Positions 16,280-25,415 of a stretch of DNA of 64,000 nucleotides are shown here, in pieces. The notes below the pieces were generated by a model. The model was not told the DNA's origin and searched no databases. It saw only the letters and a program-made list of their open reading frames with translations. Origin of the DNA: CAYQQQ01 sp964420125 (lineage in GTDB: Bacteria > Actinomycetota > Acidimicrobiia > Acidimicrobiales > Microtrichaceae); assembly GCA_964420125.1 (NCBI GenBank), contig CAYQQQ010000001.1, positions 62,001-126,000 of the forward strand, in the 5' to 3' direction. The position numbers and the translations under genes were made by a program. The stretch's first letter is position 1. Each line of letters opens with the position of its first letter.

Positions 16280-17485
16280 ATGGACCTCTCCTTCTCCCCC
16301 GCCGACGAGCAGTACCGGACCCGTCTGCGCGCCTGGCTGGAGGAGCAGACCGCCCGGCTGGCGGACGCCGGCTCGGTCATGAGCACCGGCGGCGACATCA
16401 TGGCGGCCCTCCAGTTCGCCCGCGACTGGCAGCGGACCCTGTGGGAGGCGGGCTACGTGGGGCTGGCGTGGCCGAAGGAGTACGGCGGGCAGGAGGCCTC
16501 CCTCACCGAGCAGGTCATCGTCGCCGAGGAGCTGGCCCGGGTGCGCACACCGCCGCTCATCAACACCATCGGGCTCAGCATCCTCGGGCCCACCCTCGTC
16601 GCCCACGGCACCGACGCGCAGCGGCGCCGCTTCCTGCCGAAGATCCTCACCGCCGAGGAGCTGTGGTGCCAGGGGTTCTCCGAACCGGAGGCCGGCAGCG
16701 ACCTCGCCGCCCTGCGCACGCGAGCCGTGCTCGACGGCGACGAGTTCGTGGTCAGCGGCCAGAAGGTGTGGACCTCCATGGCGCCCATCGCGGACTGGTG
16801 CTTCCTGCTGGTGCGCACCGACCCCGACGCCCCCAAGCGCGACGGCATCTCCTACCTGCTGTGCGACATGCGCACCCCGGGGATCGACGTGCAGCCGCTG
16901 CGCAACGCGGCGGGCGGCATCCACTTCAGCGAGATGTTCCTCGACGACGTGCGCATCCCCCGCGAGAACCTGGTCGGCGAGCTCCACGGCGGCTGGCAGA
17001 TCGTGCGCACCACGCTGGCCAACGAGCGCAGCGGGCTCTCCGGCGTGCTCGCCCTCGAGCAGAACCTCGACCGGCTGCGCGCCACGGCCGCCCGGCTCAC
17101 CCGCGACGGCCGCCCGGTCGCCCAGGATCCGGGCATCCGCCGGGAGCTCGCCCAGCGCTGGATCGAGATCGAGGGCCTCCGCCACCTCGGCTACCGCACC
17201 CTGAGCGCCCAGCTCTCCGGCGGAGAGCCCGGCGCCGGCGCCTCGGTGGGCAAGCTCTTCGCCTCCGAGGTGCGACGCCGGCTCACCCACACCGCGCTGG
17301 CCGTCGAGGGACCGCTGGCCCAGGTGACCAAGCGGTCTCCGCACGTCGTCGACCGCGGGCGGTGGACTGCGTCGTACTTCGACGCCATCGGCCACTCCAT
17401 CGGCGGCGGCACAGCGGAGATCCAACGCAGCACGATCGCCGAACGGGTGCTGGGACTGCCCCGATCGGTCGAGGACGACGGATGA
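16280..17485 (+). CDS. Acyl-CoA dehydrogenase, subunit with GGGTAEIQ motif
   Basis: A 401-residue acyl-CoA dehydrogenase. FAD and substrate motifs are visible: GLAWPKEYGG, CQGFSEPEAGSDLAALRT, GQKVWTSMA, and the C-terminal IGGGTAEIQRSTIAERVLGLPR. It forms a double bond in a CoA thioester and passes electrons to ETF. A second, shorter and different ACAD follows 39 bp later. In steroid side-chain pathways (FadE26-FadE27, FadE28-FadE29) such adjacent pairs form alpha2beta2 enzymes that share active sites; I infer the same here. Confidence 0.88.
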   Translation: MDLSFSPADEQYRTRLRAWLEEQTARLADAGSVMSTGGDIMAALQFARDWQRTLWEAGYVGLAWPKEYGGQEASLTEQVIVAEELARVRTPPLINTIGLSILGPTLVAHGTDAQRRRFLPKILTAEELWCQGFSEPEAGSDLAALRTRAVLDGDEFVVSGQKVWTSMAPIADWCFLLVRTDPDAPKRDGISYLLCDMRTPGIDVQPLRNAAGGIHFSEMFLDDVRIPRENLVGELHGGWQIVRTTLANERSGLSGVLALEQNLDRLRATAARLTRDGRPVAQDPGIRRELAQRWIEIEGLRHLGYRTLSAQLSGGEPGAGASVGKLFASEVRRRLTHTALAVEGPLAQVTKRSPHVVDRGRWTASYFDAIGHSIGGGTAEIQRSTIAERVLGLPRSVEDDG

Positions 17486-17524
17486 GCGGCCCGTGGATGC
17501 GACGACGAGCAGGACGGGGCTGAG

Positions 17525-18685
17525 GTGGACTTCGAGCTGAGCGACGAGCAGATCGCCCTCGGCGAGGCCACGCGGGCGCTGCTCGCCCAGCGCTGGCGCA
17601 GCGACCGCTGCCGGGCCGCGCTCGACAACCCTCCGGTGCTCCTCTCCGATGACCTCTGGGACGAGCTGGCAGCCGCCGGGTGGACCGGGATGATGACCGA
17701 CGTCGAGCTCGGAGGCAGCGGGGCCGACGTGGCCACCACCTGCGTGCTCGCCGAGGAGGCCGCCCGGGCGCTGCTGCCGGCAGCGCCCTTCTCCACGCTG
17801 ATCGCCGCGTTCGCCCTCGAGCGCTCCGGCGACGAGCGCTGGCGCTCGGAGGCCGCCCATCTGGCCGAGGGATCCCGCAGGGCGGCCTGCGCCGTCGAGG
17901 AGCCGACGGGGAGCTGGGGACCCGACGCCGTCACACTCGGCGCCCGGACAGACGGCGACCAGCTGGTGCTCTCGGGCACCAAGGTGCTGGTGCCCGACAC
18001 CGAGGGCACCACCAGCCTCCTGGTCGCCGCCCGGGGCCCGTCCTGGCTCGGCTACGTGGTCGTGCCCACCGGGGCCGCCGGGCTCACGATCACCCCGATG
18101 CGCCGGATGGACGCGCAGTCCATCGCGGAGGTCGCGCTCGACGAGGTCCGCGTGCCCGCCGAGGCGCTGCTCGGCGGACCGGCAGAAGCCGAGTCGCTGC
18201 TGCGCGACGCCTACGACCTGGCCACCGTGCTGACATGCGCCGACCTGCTGGGCGTCGCCGAGGCGGTGCTGGCCACCGCCGTGGAGTACGCCGGCCAGCG
18301 GGAGCAGTTCGGTCGCCCCATCGGGAGCTTCCAGGCGGTGGCCCACCCCCTGGCGGACCGCAGGGTCGAGGTGGAGATCGGCCGGAGCCTGCTCTACGCC
18401 GCCTGCCTGGCCCTCGACGAGCACCGACCGAACGCCCCCGCCCACGTGTCGGCGGCCAAGGCGTGGCTCGGCGAAGCCGCCGTGCAGACGGCCGAGACCG
18501 CCGTGGCCGTCCACGGAGGGATCGGGTTCACCTGGGAGCTCGACGTGCACCTGTACCTGCGACGGGCACTGGCCGGCGCCGCGTCCCACGGGGACGCGGA
18601 CCACCACCGCGACCGCGTCGCCGACCTTCTCGACGCCGGACTCCTCGACACGACCGGGCCCACCGACGCCCCGCCGGGAGGATGA
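17525..18685 (+). CDS. Acyl-CoA dehydrogenase, partner subunit with GGIGFTWE motif
   Basis: A 386-residue ACAD-like protein starting at GTG. It has the N-terminal helical domain, a shortened beta domain (SGTKVLVPD), AEYAGQREQFGRPIGSFQ-like FAD region (EYAGQREQFGRPIGSFQAV) and the C-terminal HGGIGFTWELDVHLYLRRA. The motif near the usual catalytic Glu region differs from its neighbour at 16280, as in the beta-type partners of heteromeric FadE pairs. The stop overlaps the next gene by 4 bp. Probably works only as a complex with the preceding subunit. Confidence 0.85.
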   Translation: MDFELSDEQIALGEATRALLAQRWRSDRCRAALDNPPVLLSDDLWDELAAAGWTGMMTDVELGGSGADVATTCVLAEEAARALLPAAPFSTLIAAFALERSGDERWRSEAAHLAEGSRRAACAVEEPTGSWGPDAVTLGARTDGDQLVLSGTKVLVPDTEGTTSLLVAARGPSWLGYVVVPTGAAGLTITPMRRMDAQSIAEVALDEVRVPAEALLGGPAEAESLLRDAYDLATVLTCADLLGVAEAVLATAVEYAGQREQFGRPIGSFQAVAHPLADRRVEVEIGRSLLYAACLALDEHRPNAPAHVSAAKAWLGEAAVQTAETAVAVHGGIGFTWELDVHLYLRRALAGAASHGDADHHRDRVADLLDAGLLDTTGPTDAPPGG

Positions 18686-20670
18686 CGGTGAGCGACGCCA
18701 CCGGACAGTTCGAGCGGCTGTTCTCGCCGTTGCAGGTGGGCCCGATGACCGTGCCCAACCGCATCTGCGAGACCACCAACACCATCGGCGCGGGCAGGGC
18801 GATGGGCGTGCCCGACGACCCCTTCGTCGAGCACCACCTCGCCAAGGCCCGCGGCGGCACCGGGTGGATCGGCAACGAGACCTGGCTGCTCAACTCCCCG
18901 CTGCCGGCGGGCGCCGCCGAGGAGTTCTTCCCCGGCGTGGGCGCCATCCGCTTCCCGCTCTACCTGCTGCCCAACTTCGTGGAGGAGGTGGCCAAGTTCG
19001 TCGAGGCGGTCCGCGAGGCGGGGTCCGTGGCCGTGTTCCAGCTCACCCAGCTCAACTTCACGATGGCAGCCTCGCCGGTGCCCCTGGCAGAGCCCTACGA
19101 CTGGGTTCCCCACCAGCTCGACGACGCCGAGATCGAGGCGACCCTCGACACCTACGTGATGGCCGCCGGCCAGTTCCTCGCAGCCGGTGCCGACGGCATC
19201 GAGATCCACTGCGCGCACGAGACCCTGCCCCAGAGCTTCCTCTCCCCCGCGCTCAACCACCGCAGCGACCGCTGGGGCGGCGACGCCGAGGGACGCACCC
19301 GCTTCGTGACCGAGCTCCTCACCCGGTTGCGAGAGCGCATCGGCGACGCCATGGCGCTCGGCATCCGCATCTGCGGTCAGGAGTCCCGCGAGGGCGGCTA
19401 CGACCTGATGCAGATGCGGGAGATGATCACCCTCATCGCCGCCTCCGACACCCTCGACTTCGTCAACGTCGACGTCGGTCACTCCTGGGGCTCGCCGTCC
19501 TACGTGCAGCCCTCCTACTACGACCCCGCCCAGTACCGGGAGGTCGGACGGGCCATCCGCGCCGATGTGGCGCCGATCCCCACCCTCTTCTCGGGTCGGG
19601 TGAACGACCCCGTGGTCGCCGAGGACCTGCTCGCCAAGGGCGTCTGCGACCTGGTGGGCATGACCCGTGCCGGGATCGCAGATCCGGAGTTCGCCAACAA
19701 GGCCCGCGAGGGGCGACTGATCGAGATCCGCCGGTGCATCGGCTGCAACCGCTGCATCGCCGACTCGATCGAGTCGGACGCACCCGAGATGTTCCGCAAG
19801 CCGACCTGCTCGGTCAACCCCGTCGTGGGCCGTGAGCTGGAGTGGCGCTACGTGCGCCCGGCGAGCCCTGCCAAGCGGGTGGTGGTCGTGGGCGGCGGCG
19901 CCGCCGGCCTGGAGGTGGCCCGGGTGGCTGCCGGCCGGGGCCACGAGCTGATCGTGCTCGAGCGCGGCGACGCGCTCGGCGGACAGCTGCGCATCGCGGC
20001 TCGGGCGCCGGGCCGCGATGCCTTCGAGGACTTCATCTACTACGAGGAGAACCAGATGGAGCTCCTCGGCATCGACGTGCGTCTGGGAACCGACGCCGAC
20101 CTCGACGCCGTGCTGGCGCTGGATCCCCAGGTGGTGGCCTGCGCCACCGGCTCGGTGCCCCGGGTGCCCGACACCCCGGGGGTGGAAGCCGACCACGTGG
20201 TGCAGGGCTGGGACGTGCTGGCCGGCACCGCCGAGGTGCGGGGTCGGGTGGCCGTGGTCTCCCAGGAGGACCACTTCGAGACGCCCAACGTGGTGGACTA
20301 CCTGGTCACCGCCGGGTTCGAGGTGGAGGTCTTCCACAAGTGGATGGGGATCGGCGCCCGGATCGACCGCTACTCGATCGGACCGATCATGGGGCGGATC
20401 CACGCGCACGACGTGCCCCAGCACACGGGCTGGCGCCTGGCCGCCGTCGACGGCCGGGAGCTGCGGTTCGCCTCGGCGTTCACCGGGGAGGCCCGCTGCG
20501 TCGACGGCTTCGACACCGTGGTGCTGGTCTACGGTTCGGTGCCCGACACCGCCCTCTTCGACCAGCTCGGCGACGAGGTGCCGGCCCGGCACCTGGTGGG
20601 CTCCGCGTGGGTTCCCCGCCGGCTCGCCGAAGCCACCCAGCACGGCGCCCGTCTCGGAACGGAGCTGTGA
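18682..20670 (+). CDS. FMN/Fe-S/FAD ene-reductase (2,4-dienoyl-CoA reductase/TMADH-like)
   Basis: A 662-residue three-domain protein. Residues about 10-330 are an Old-Yellow-Enzyme FMN barrel (EIHCAHETLPQSFLSP, NHRSDRWGGDAEGR, GMTRAGIADPEF). CIGCNRC plus a later Cys in KPTCSVNP supply a [4Fe-4S] site. The C-terminal half is a pyridine-nucleotide Rossmann domain (VVVVGGGAAGLEVARVA). Such enzymes reduce dienoyl-CoA with NAD(P)H or demethylate amines. Cys spacing CxxCxxC then 17 residues to the fourth Cys is closer to trimethylamine dehydrogenase (CxxCxxC) than to DCR (CxxCxxxC). In this CoA operon a dienoyl-CoA-type substrate is most likely. Confidence 0.87.
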   Translation: MTVSDATGQFERLFSPLQVGPMTVPNRICETTNTIGAGRAMGVPDDPFVEHHLAKARGGTGWIGNETWLLNSPLPAGAAEEFFPGVGAIRFPLYLLPNFVEEVAKFVEAVREAGSVAVFQLTQLNFTMAASPVPLAEPYDWVPHQLDDAEIEATLDTYVMAAGQFLAAGADGIEIHCAHETLPQSFLSPALNHRSDRWGGDAEGRTRFVTELLTRLRERIGDAMALGIRICGQESREGGYDLMQMREMITLIAASDTLDFVNVDVGHSWGSPSYVQPSYYDPAQYREVGRAIRADVAPIPTLFSGRVNDPVVAEDLLAKGVCDLVGMTRAGIADPEFANKAREGRLIEIRRCIGCNRCIADSIESDAPEMFRKPTCSVNPVVGRELEWRYVRPASPAKRVVVVGGGAAGLEVARVAAGRGHELIVLERGDALGGQLRIAARAPGRDAFEDFIYYEENQMELLGIDVRLGTDADLDAVLALDPQVVACATGSVPRVPDTPGVEADHVVQGWDVLAGTAEVRGRVAVVSQEDHFETPNVVDYLVTAGFEVEVFHKWMGIGARIDRYSIGPIMGRIHAHDVPQHTGWRLAAVDGRELRFASAFTGEARCVDGFDTVVLVYGSVPDTALFDQLGDEVPARHLVGSAWVPRRLAEATQHGARLGTEL

Positions 20671-20758
20671 GCCATGCGGCGCGCCATGAGGACACCCGAC
20701 CCGCCGGTGGGCCCGGACCTCCCGGTGAGCACGCACCCAGAGTGACCATGGAGCTGTG

Positions 20759-21703
20759 ATGAGCGAGATGACCGACTACCCCACCATCGACGTGATGAAC
20801 CACCTTCTGGAGGTGCGCGCCGGGATGGCCGGCAACCCGTTCCAGTTCCGTGAGTTCCAGATCATGCTGGAGACCACCTTCAAGGCGATGGGCAAGCCCC
20901 GGGCACCGAAGCCCGACGGCGAGGAGTCGGGCGGCAAGAAGAAGCGCAGCGGCGGGGGCATGCTCAGCGGCCACCTCACCACCGAGGAGTGCCTCGCCGA
21001 CATGGACGCGCTCGGCTACACACACGTGTCCGTGTGCGCCACCAAGATGTGGTCGTACTACCACCACCGCGAGTTCATCATGGACTACCCCATCGCTCCG
21101 GTGGGCGAGGCGGTGGCCGAGTCGGGGGGCCGCATCATCGGCACCGCCAGCTACGACCCGTTCCGCATCACCGACAGCCTCGCCGAGGTGGAGCACGCCG
21201 TGCGCGAGCTCGGGTTCCGCTACGTGTGGTTCCACCCGCTGTCCTACGGGCTGCCTCCGAACGACCGCCGCTTCTACCCCCTGTACGCCAAGTGCATGGA
21301 GCTGGGCATCCCCGTCGGGTTCCAGGTGGGCCAGTCCGCCGAGGTGCTCCCCTCGGACTGCGGCCGGCCGATGCTGGCCGACGACGTCGCCATCGAGTTC
21401 CCCGACCTGCGCATCAACCTGTCGCACACCGGCTGGCCCTGGGTGGACGAGTGGTGCTCGATGCTCTGGCGCCACCCCAACGTCTACGGCGACATCTCCG
21501 CCTACTACCCCCACAGCCTCGACGATCGCCTGGTGCGCTTCATGGACTCCTCGCGGGGCCGGGACAAGGTGCTTTTCGGCACCAACGGCCTCGGCCTCGA
21601 GCGCTGCAAGGAGGAGTTCCTCGAGCTCGACATCTCCGAGGAGACCAAGCGAGCCGTCCTCCACGACAACGCCGTGCGGTTCTTCGGCCTCGACGCCGAC
21701 TGA
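20759..21703 (+). CDS. Amidohydrolase-2 family protein with changed metal ligands
   Basis: A 314-residue TIM-barrel protein of the ACMSD/amidohydrolase-2 type. Later family landmarks are WFHPLSYG, NLSHTGWPWVDEW and the C-terminal VLHDNAVRFFGLD. The N-terminal HxH metal motif reads IDVMNHL, so the first His is Met. The late Asp of FGxD reads FGTNGLG, so it is Asn. Both positions bind the metal in active members. The protein may use a different metal geometry, or be a lyase/hydratase or a non-catalytic paralogue. ATG 20759 follows GGAGCTG; a GTG lies directly before it. The gene sits within the CoA operon. Confidence 0.8.
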   Translation: MSEMTDYPTIDVMNHLLEVRAGMAGNPFQFREFQIMLETTFKAMGKPRAPKPDGEESGGKKKRSGGGMLSGHLTTEECLADMDALGYTHVSVCATKMWSYYHHREFIMDYPIAPVGEAVAESGGRIIGTASYDPFRITDSLAEVEHAVRELGFRYVWFHPLSYGLPPNDRRFYPLYAKCMELGIPVGFQVGQSAEVLPSDCGRPMLADDVAIEFPDLRINLSHTGWPWVDEWCSMLWRHPNVYGDISAYYPHSLDDRLVRFMDSSRGRDKVLFGTNGLGLERCKEEFLELDISEETKRAVLHDNAVRFFGLDAD

Positions 21704-21706
21704 GCC

Positions 21707-21757
21707 GGACCACCCAGCCACACGGACCACCCAGCCACACGGACCACCCAGCCACAC
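21707..21757 (+). repeat. Three tandem 17-bp repeats (minisatellite)
   Basis: GGACCACCCAGCCACAC occurs three times back to back at 21707-21723, 21724-21740 and 21741-21757, starting 3 bp after the amidohydrolase stop. The copies are identical. The array fills the gap before the MaoC gene. It has no spacer structure of a CRISPR and does not code for anything evident. Confidence 0.9.
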
Positions 21758-21795
21758 CGACCCACCGACCACGAGATCGAACCAAGGAGACGACG

Positions 21796-23037
21796 ATGCC
21801 ACTGCACGAAGGAGAGATTTGGGGGGAGATCACCGAGGCCAGCCTCGAGCGACTCCTGGAGCGCAAGGGCGTGTCGCGCTCGGAGCGCGGCACCATGTTC
21901 CGCATCAACACCACCGGTGAGGAGAAGAACGCCTGGACGCCCCAGCACGCCAACTTCGCCATCACCCGGGAGACCAACGGCCGCATCGCCAGGGGCATCG
22001 CCGACTCCAACCCCCTCTACGTCGACGAGTCCTACGCCAAGAAGTCCATGTGGGGCCGGATCATCGCCCCGCCGGCCACCCTCTGCTGGACCGAGACGGT
22101 CAACGGCGCCACCGACGGGTTCCCCGGCTGCCACACCATCTGGCGGGGGGTGAGCTACGAGTGGAACCGGCCGATGTTCGCCGATGAGCCGGTGGCCTCG
22201 CGCACCTACCTGACCGATGCCCGGATCCTCGACAGCGAGTTCGCCGGCGGGCGGGCCGCGGTCCAGGACTACGAGACCGAGGCCTACAGCCTCGATGGCG
22301 AGTTCATCGGTGCCTACCGCACCTCCTGGCAGCGCTTCTCCCGCAACAAGGCCAAGAAGAGCTCCAAGTACGCCGGCATCGAGCGCCACACGTGGACCGA
22401 CGAGGAGCTGGAGGAGGTGTGGGAGGAGTACCGCACCCACAACTTCGTCAACCGACGCGGCGACGACCCGCTGTACTTCGAGGACGTCGAGGTCGGCACG
22501 GAGATCCCCCACATCATCAAGGGCCCGATCACCCTGACCTCCAAGATCGCCTTCGAGATGGCCTTCGGGGCCGGCGGGTGGTTCGTGGGCCACGAGCTGG
22601 CCATGCAGCTGTGGGAGGTGGCACCCCGGCTCCCCATCAAGAACGAGGAAGGTGTGCCCGAGCCCCCCGTCGCCATCCACTGGACCAACGAGCGCTGCCA
22701 GAAGTACCTGGGCATGCCCGGCGCCTACGAGGCGGGCTTCGAGCGACTCAACTGGTTCACCCAGCTGCTGATGAGCTGGATGGGCGACCACGGGGTGCTC
22801 CGCAAGCTCGACCTGCAGTTCAAGGGCTTCCACTGGCAGGGCGACGCCGTGCGGCTGTTCGCCAAGGTGACCGGCACGCGGGTGGAAGAGGGTCGCCACC
22901 TGGTCGACCTCGAGATCTGGACCATGTCGCACCCACGCGGGGACCGCACCTCCGAGGGCGTGGCGACCGTGGAGCTGCCCTCCCGCGAGGCGGGCAACGT
23001 GGTGTGGACGCCCGCCGAGAAGGACGCCGACCAGTGA
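21796..23037 (+). CDS. Double-hotdog MaoC-like dehydratase/hydratase
   Basis: A 413-residue protein with two hotdog domains. The N-terminal one resembles the FAS1-like dehydratase domain: ARGIADSNPLYVDESYAKKSMWGRIIAPP holds the typical hydratase-2 segment (Asp, Asn-Pro-Leu-Tyr, Pro). The second begins about residue 220 (YFEDVEVGTEIPHIIKGPIT) and is a more degenerate copy. Such two-domain proteins hydrate enoyl-CoA, for instance in steroid side-chain breakdown. RBS AAGGAG lies 9 nt upstream. The stop overlaps the CoA transferase start by 4 bp. Confidence 0.85.
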   Translation: MPLHEGEIWGEITEASLERLLERKGVSRSERGTMFRINTTGEEKNAWTPQHANFAITRETNGRIARGIADSNPLYVDESYAKKSMWGRIIAPPATLCWTETVNGATDGFPGCHTIWRGVSYEWNRPMFADEPVASRTYLTDARILDSEFAGGRAAVQDYETEAYSLDGEFIGAYRTSWQRFSRNKAKKSSKYAGIERHTWTDEELEEVWEEYRTHNFVNRRGDDPLYFEDVEVGTEIPHIIKGPITLTSKIAFEMAFGAGGWFVGHELAMQLWEVAPRLPIKNEEGVPEPPVAIHWTNERCQKYLGMPGAYEAGFERLNWFTQLLMSWMGDHGVLRKLDLQFKGFHWQGDAVRLFAKVTGTRVEEGRHLVDLEIWTMSHPRGDRTSEGVATVELPSREAGNVVWTPAEKDADQ

Positions 23038-25415
23038 GCGGCGCGCTCGACGGCATCCGCGTGGTGGAGCTGGGCCAGTGGGTGGCCGCGCCCTTCTGCG
23101 CTCGGCTCCTCGGCGACTTCGGCGCAGAGGTCCTCAAGGTCGAGCTCCCCGGTGGCGACCCCGCCCGCCGAGCCGGGCCCTTCCTCGACGACCAGGCCGA
23201 CCCCGACGGCAGCGGCCTCTTCCACTTCGTCAACGCCGGCAAGCAGGGGGTGTGCGCGGATCTCGACGACCCCGCGCAGCTCGAGTGGCTGCACGAGCAG
23301 CTCGGCGGCGCGGACGTGTTCGTGGAGAACCTCGATCCCGCGCTCCGCGAGCGGCTCGGGCTCACCTTCGGCGCGCTGGAGGCCCGCCATCCCCATCTGG
23401 TGACCGTGTCGCTGTCGGCCTTCGGCCGCAGCGGCTCGTGGGCCGACCGCCCGGGCACCGACCTCACCGCCCAGGCCGCCAGCTCGCTGGTGCTGGGCCT
23501 CGGCTCGGAGGACCAGCGGCCGCTGCGCATCCCCTTCGACCAGGCCGACTACCAAGCCGGGTTCCACGGCGCGGCGGCCGCCCTGTGCGCCCTGTGGGAG
23601 CGGCGCCGCTCCGGGCTCGGCCAGAGCATCGACATCTCCGCCGCCCAGGTCATGGGGTACCTGGTGGGCGGCATGTACCTGGTGTCGGCCAAGAACGGCA
23701 ACCCGTGGCAGCGCAAGGGCTCGCTCATGGGGGGAGCCCCCTATCCCACCGGGTTCTTCGCCTGCGGCGACGGCTTCGTGTGCATCGCCTCCCAGACGCC
23801 GGCCCAGTGGGAGGCGTTCCTGGCCCTCATGGACAACCCCAAGTGGGCCAAGGACGACAAGCACGCCAGCGATTCGATCTACCTCGGCCTCGTCGACGCC
23901 GAACCGGCCCACAAGCACTTCACCAAGTGGCTCAAGACCTACTCCCGCGCCGAGCTGCTGGAGATGGCCGCCGCCGAGGGCATCGTCATGGGCGTCGCCC
24001 AGACCGTGGACGAGGTGCTGCACAGCGAGCAGTACGCCTTCCGCGGCCTGTGGGCGGAGATCGAGGTGTCCGGTCGGACCGTGCGGATCCCCAAGCCCGG
24101 CTACCTCCTGTCCGACTCGCCGACCGCCATCACCGGTCCGGGACCGTCCCTCTCGGGACCACCTGCGTCGGCGACCGAGCTGCCCGCTGCGCCCGACGCC
24201 ATCGTGACCGTGCACGGCGAGCGCACCGGCGGGGCGCTGGCGGGGCTGCGCGTGCTCGACTTCGGATGGAACTGGGCTGGGCCGATGGCCGGCCAGCTCC
24301 TCGCCGACATGGGCGCCGAGGTGATCCGCGTCGAGACCTCCAAGCGCCAGGACCTGATGCGGTTCCTCGACTACACGTCGTTCTTCTTCTGCCACAACAA
24401 CCGCTCCAAGAAGTCGGCGACGGTGAACGTCACCACCGAGGAGGGCTCCCGCCTCGTCCGCGAGCTGGCCCGCAGCGCGGACGTGGTGATGGACAACTTC
24501 GCGGCGGGCAAGATGGCCAAGAACGGCCTGGGCCACGAGGAGCTGCTGGCGGTCAACCCCCGCCTGGTGGTGGTGTCGATGTCGATGGCCGGTCAGGACG
24601 GGCCTCTGCGGGGCATGCGGGGCTTCGCCTCCATCGCCACCGGCTACTCGGGTCTCGAGCTGTCGGTCGGCTACCCGGAGGCCGGCGTGTCGACCGGTCT
24701 GCTCCCCTTCGGCCTCGGCGACACCACGATGTCGGTGCAGGCGGTGATCGCCACGCTGGCCGCCCTGGAGCACCGGGAGCGCACCGGCAGGGGTCAGTTC
24801 GTCGACGTCAGCCAGATCGACTGCTCGGTGGCCGGGATGGGCGAACCCCTCCTCGACCACCAGCTCAACGGGCGGGTGTCGGCCGCCCAGGGCAACGCCT
24901 CGGCGGCGATGTGCCCCCACGGTCTGTACCCCGCAGACGGCGAGGACCGCTGGGTGGCGCTCGCCGTGCGCGACCGCACCGAGTGGCAGGCGTTGTGCGG
25001 GGTGATCGGACGCCCGGAGTGGGCCGAGGACGACGCGCTGGCCACGGTGGCCGGCCGGCGGGCGCGCATCGAGGACATCGACGACGCCATCGCCGCGTGG
25101 TCGGCGGAGGTGGAGCGCGACGCAGCGGCCGAGGCGCTGCTCGCCGCCGGCGTGCCGGCTGCGCCGGTGCTCGAGCTCGCGGAGCGCGACGTGCACCCGC
25201 ACTGGACGTCGCGGGGGTTCCGGGTGCACCACGACGGCGACGGCTTCGACGAGTGCGACATCTACGCCACGCCGTGGCTGCTGAGCGCCACCCCGGCCGC
25301 CATGGTGCGGCCCACCCCGAAGCTGGGTGAGCACAACGACTACGTCTACCGCGAGCTGCTCGGCCTCGACGAGGAGACGGTCGCCCGCCTGGTCGACGAG
25401 GGCGTGCTGGTGTGA
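23034..25415 (+). CDS. Fused double family III (CaiB/BaiF) CoA transferase
   Basis: A 793-residue tandem fusion. Domain 1 starts LDGIRVVELGQWVAAPFCARLLGDFGAEV; domain 2, near residue 402, starts LAGLRVLDFGWNWAGPMAGQLLADMGAEV. Each keeps an Asp where family III enzymes form the aspartyl-CoA intermediate (IPFDQADYQAG and LGDTTMS), so both halves may be active. Family III members are usually 380-450 residues and work as interlinked dimers; a fusion would supply both monomers in one chain. GTG start, 4-bp overlaps on both sides. It probably moves CoA between acids of the pathway. Confidence 0.9.
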   Translation: MSGALDGIRVVELGQWVAAPFCARLLGDFGAEVLKVELPGGDPARRAGPFLDDQADPDGSGLFHFVNAGKQGVCADLDDPAQLEWLHEQLGGADVFVENLDPALRERLGLTFGALEARHPHLVTVSLSAFGRSGSWADRPGTDLTAQAASSLVLGLGSEDQRPLRIPFDQADYQAGFHGAAAALCALWERRRSGLGQSIDISAAQVMGYLVGGMYLVSAKNGNPWQRKGSLMGGAPYPTGFFACGDGFVCIASQTPAQWEAFLALMDNPKWAKDDKHASDSIYLGLVDAEPAHKHFTKWLKTYSRAELLEMAAAEGIVMGVAQTVDEVLHSEQYAFRGLWAEIEVSGRTVRIPKPGYLLSDSPTAITGPGPSLSGPPASATELPAAPDAIVTVHGERTGGALAGLRVLDFGWNWAGPMAGQLLADMGAEVIRVETSKRQDLMRFLDYTSFFFCHNNRSKKSATVNVTTEEGSRLVRELARSADVVMDNFAAGKMAKNGLGHEELLAVNPRLVVVSMSMAGQDGPLRGMRGFASIATGYSGLELSVGYPEAGVSTGLLPFGLGDTTMSVQAVIATLAALEHRERTGRGQFVDVSQIDCSVAGMGEPLLDHQLNGRVSAAQGNASAAMCPHGLYPADGEDRWVALAVRDRTEWQALCGVIGRPEWAEDDALATVAGRRARIEDIDDAIAAWSAEVERDAAAEALLAAGVPAAPVLELAERDVHPHWTSRGFRVHHDGDGFDECDIYATPWLLSATPAAMVRPTPKLGEHNDYVYRELLGLDEETVARLVDEGVLV

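Noticed and set aside
21707..21757. CRISPR array
   Set aside because: Units are only 17 bp, perfectly tandem, without spacers, and no cas genes are present.
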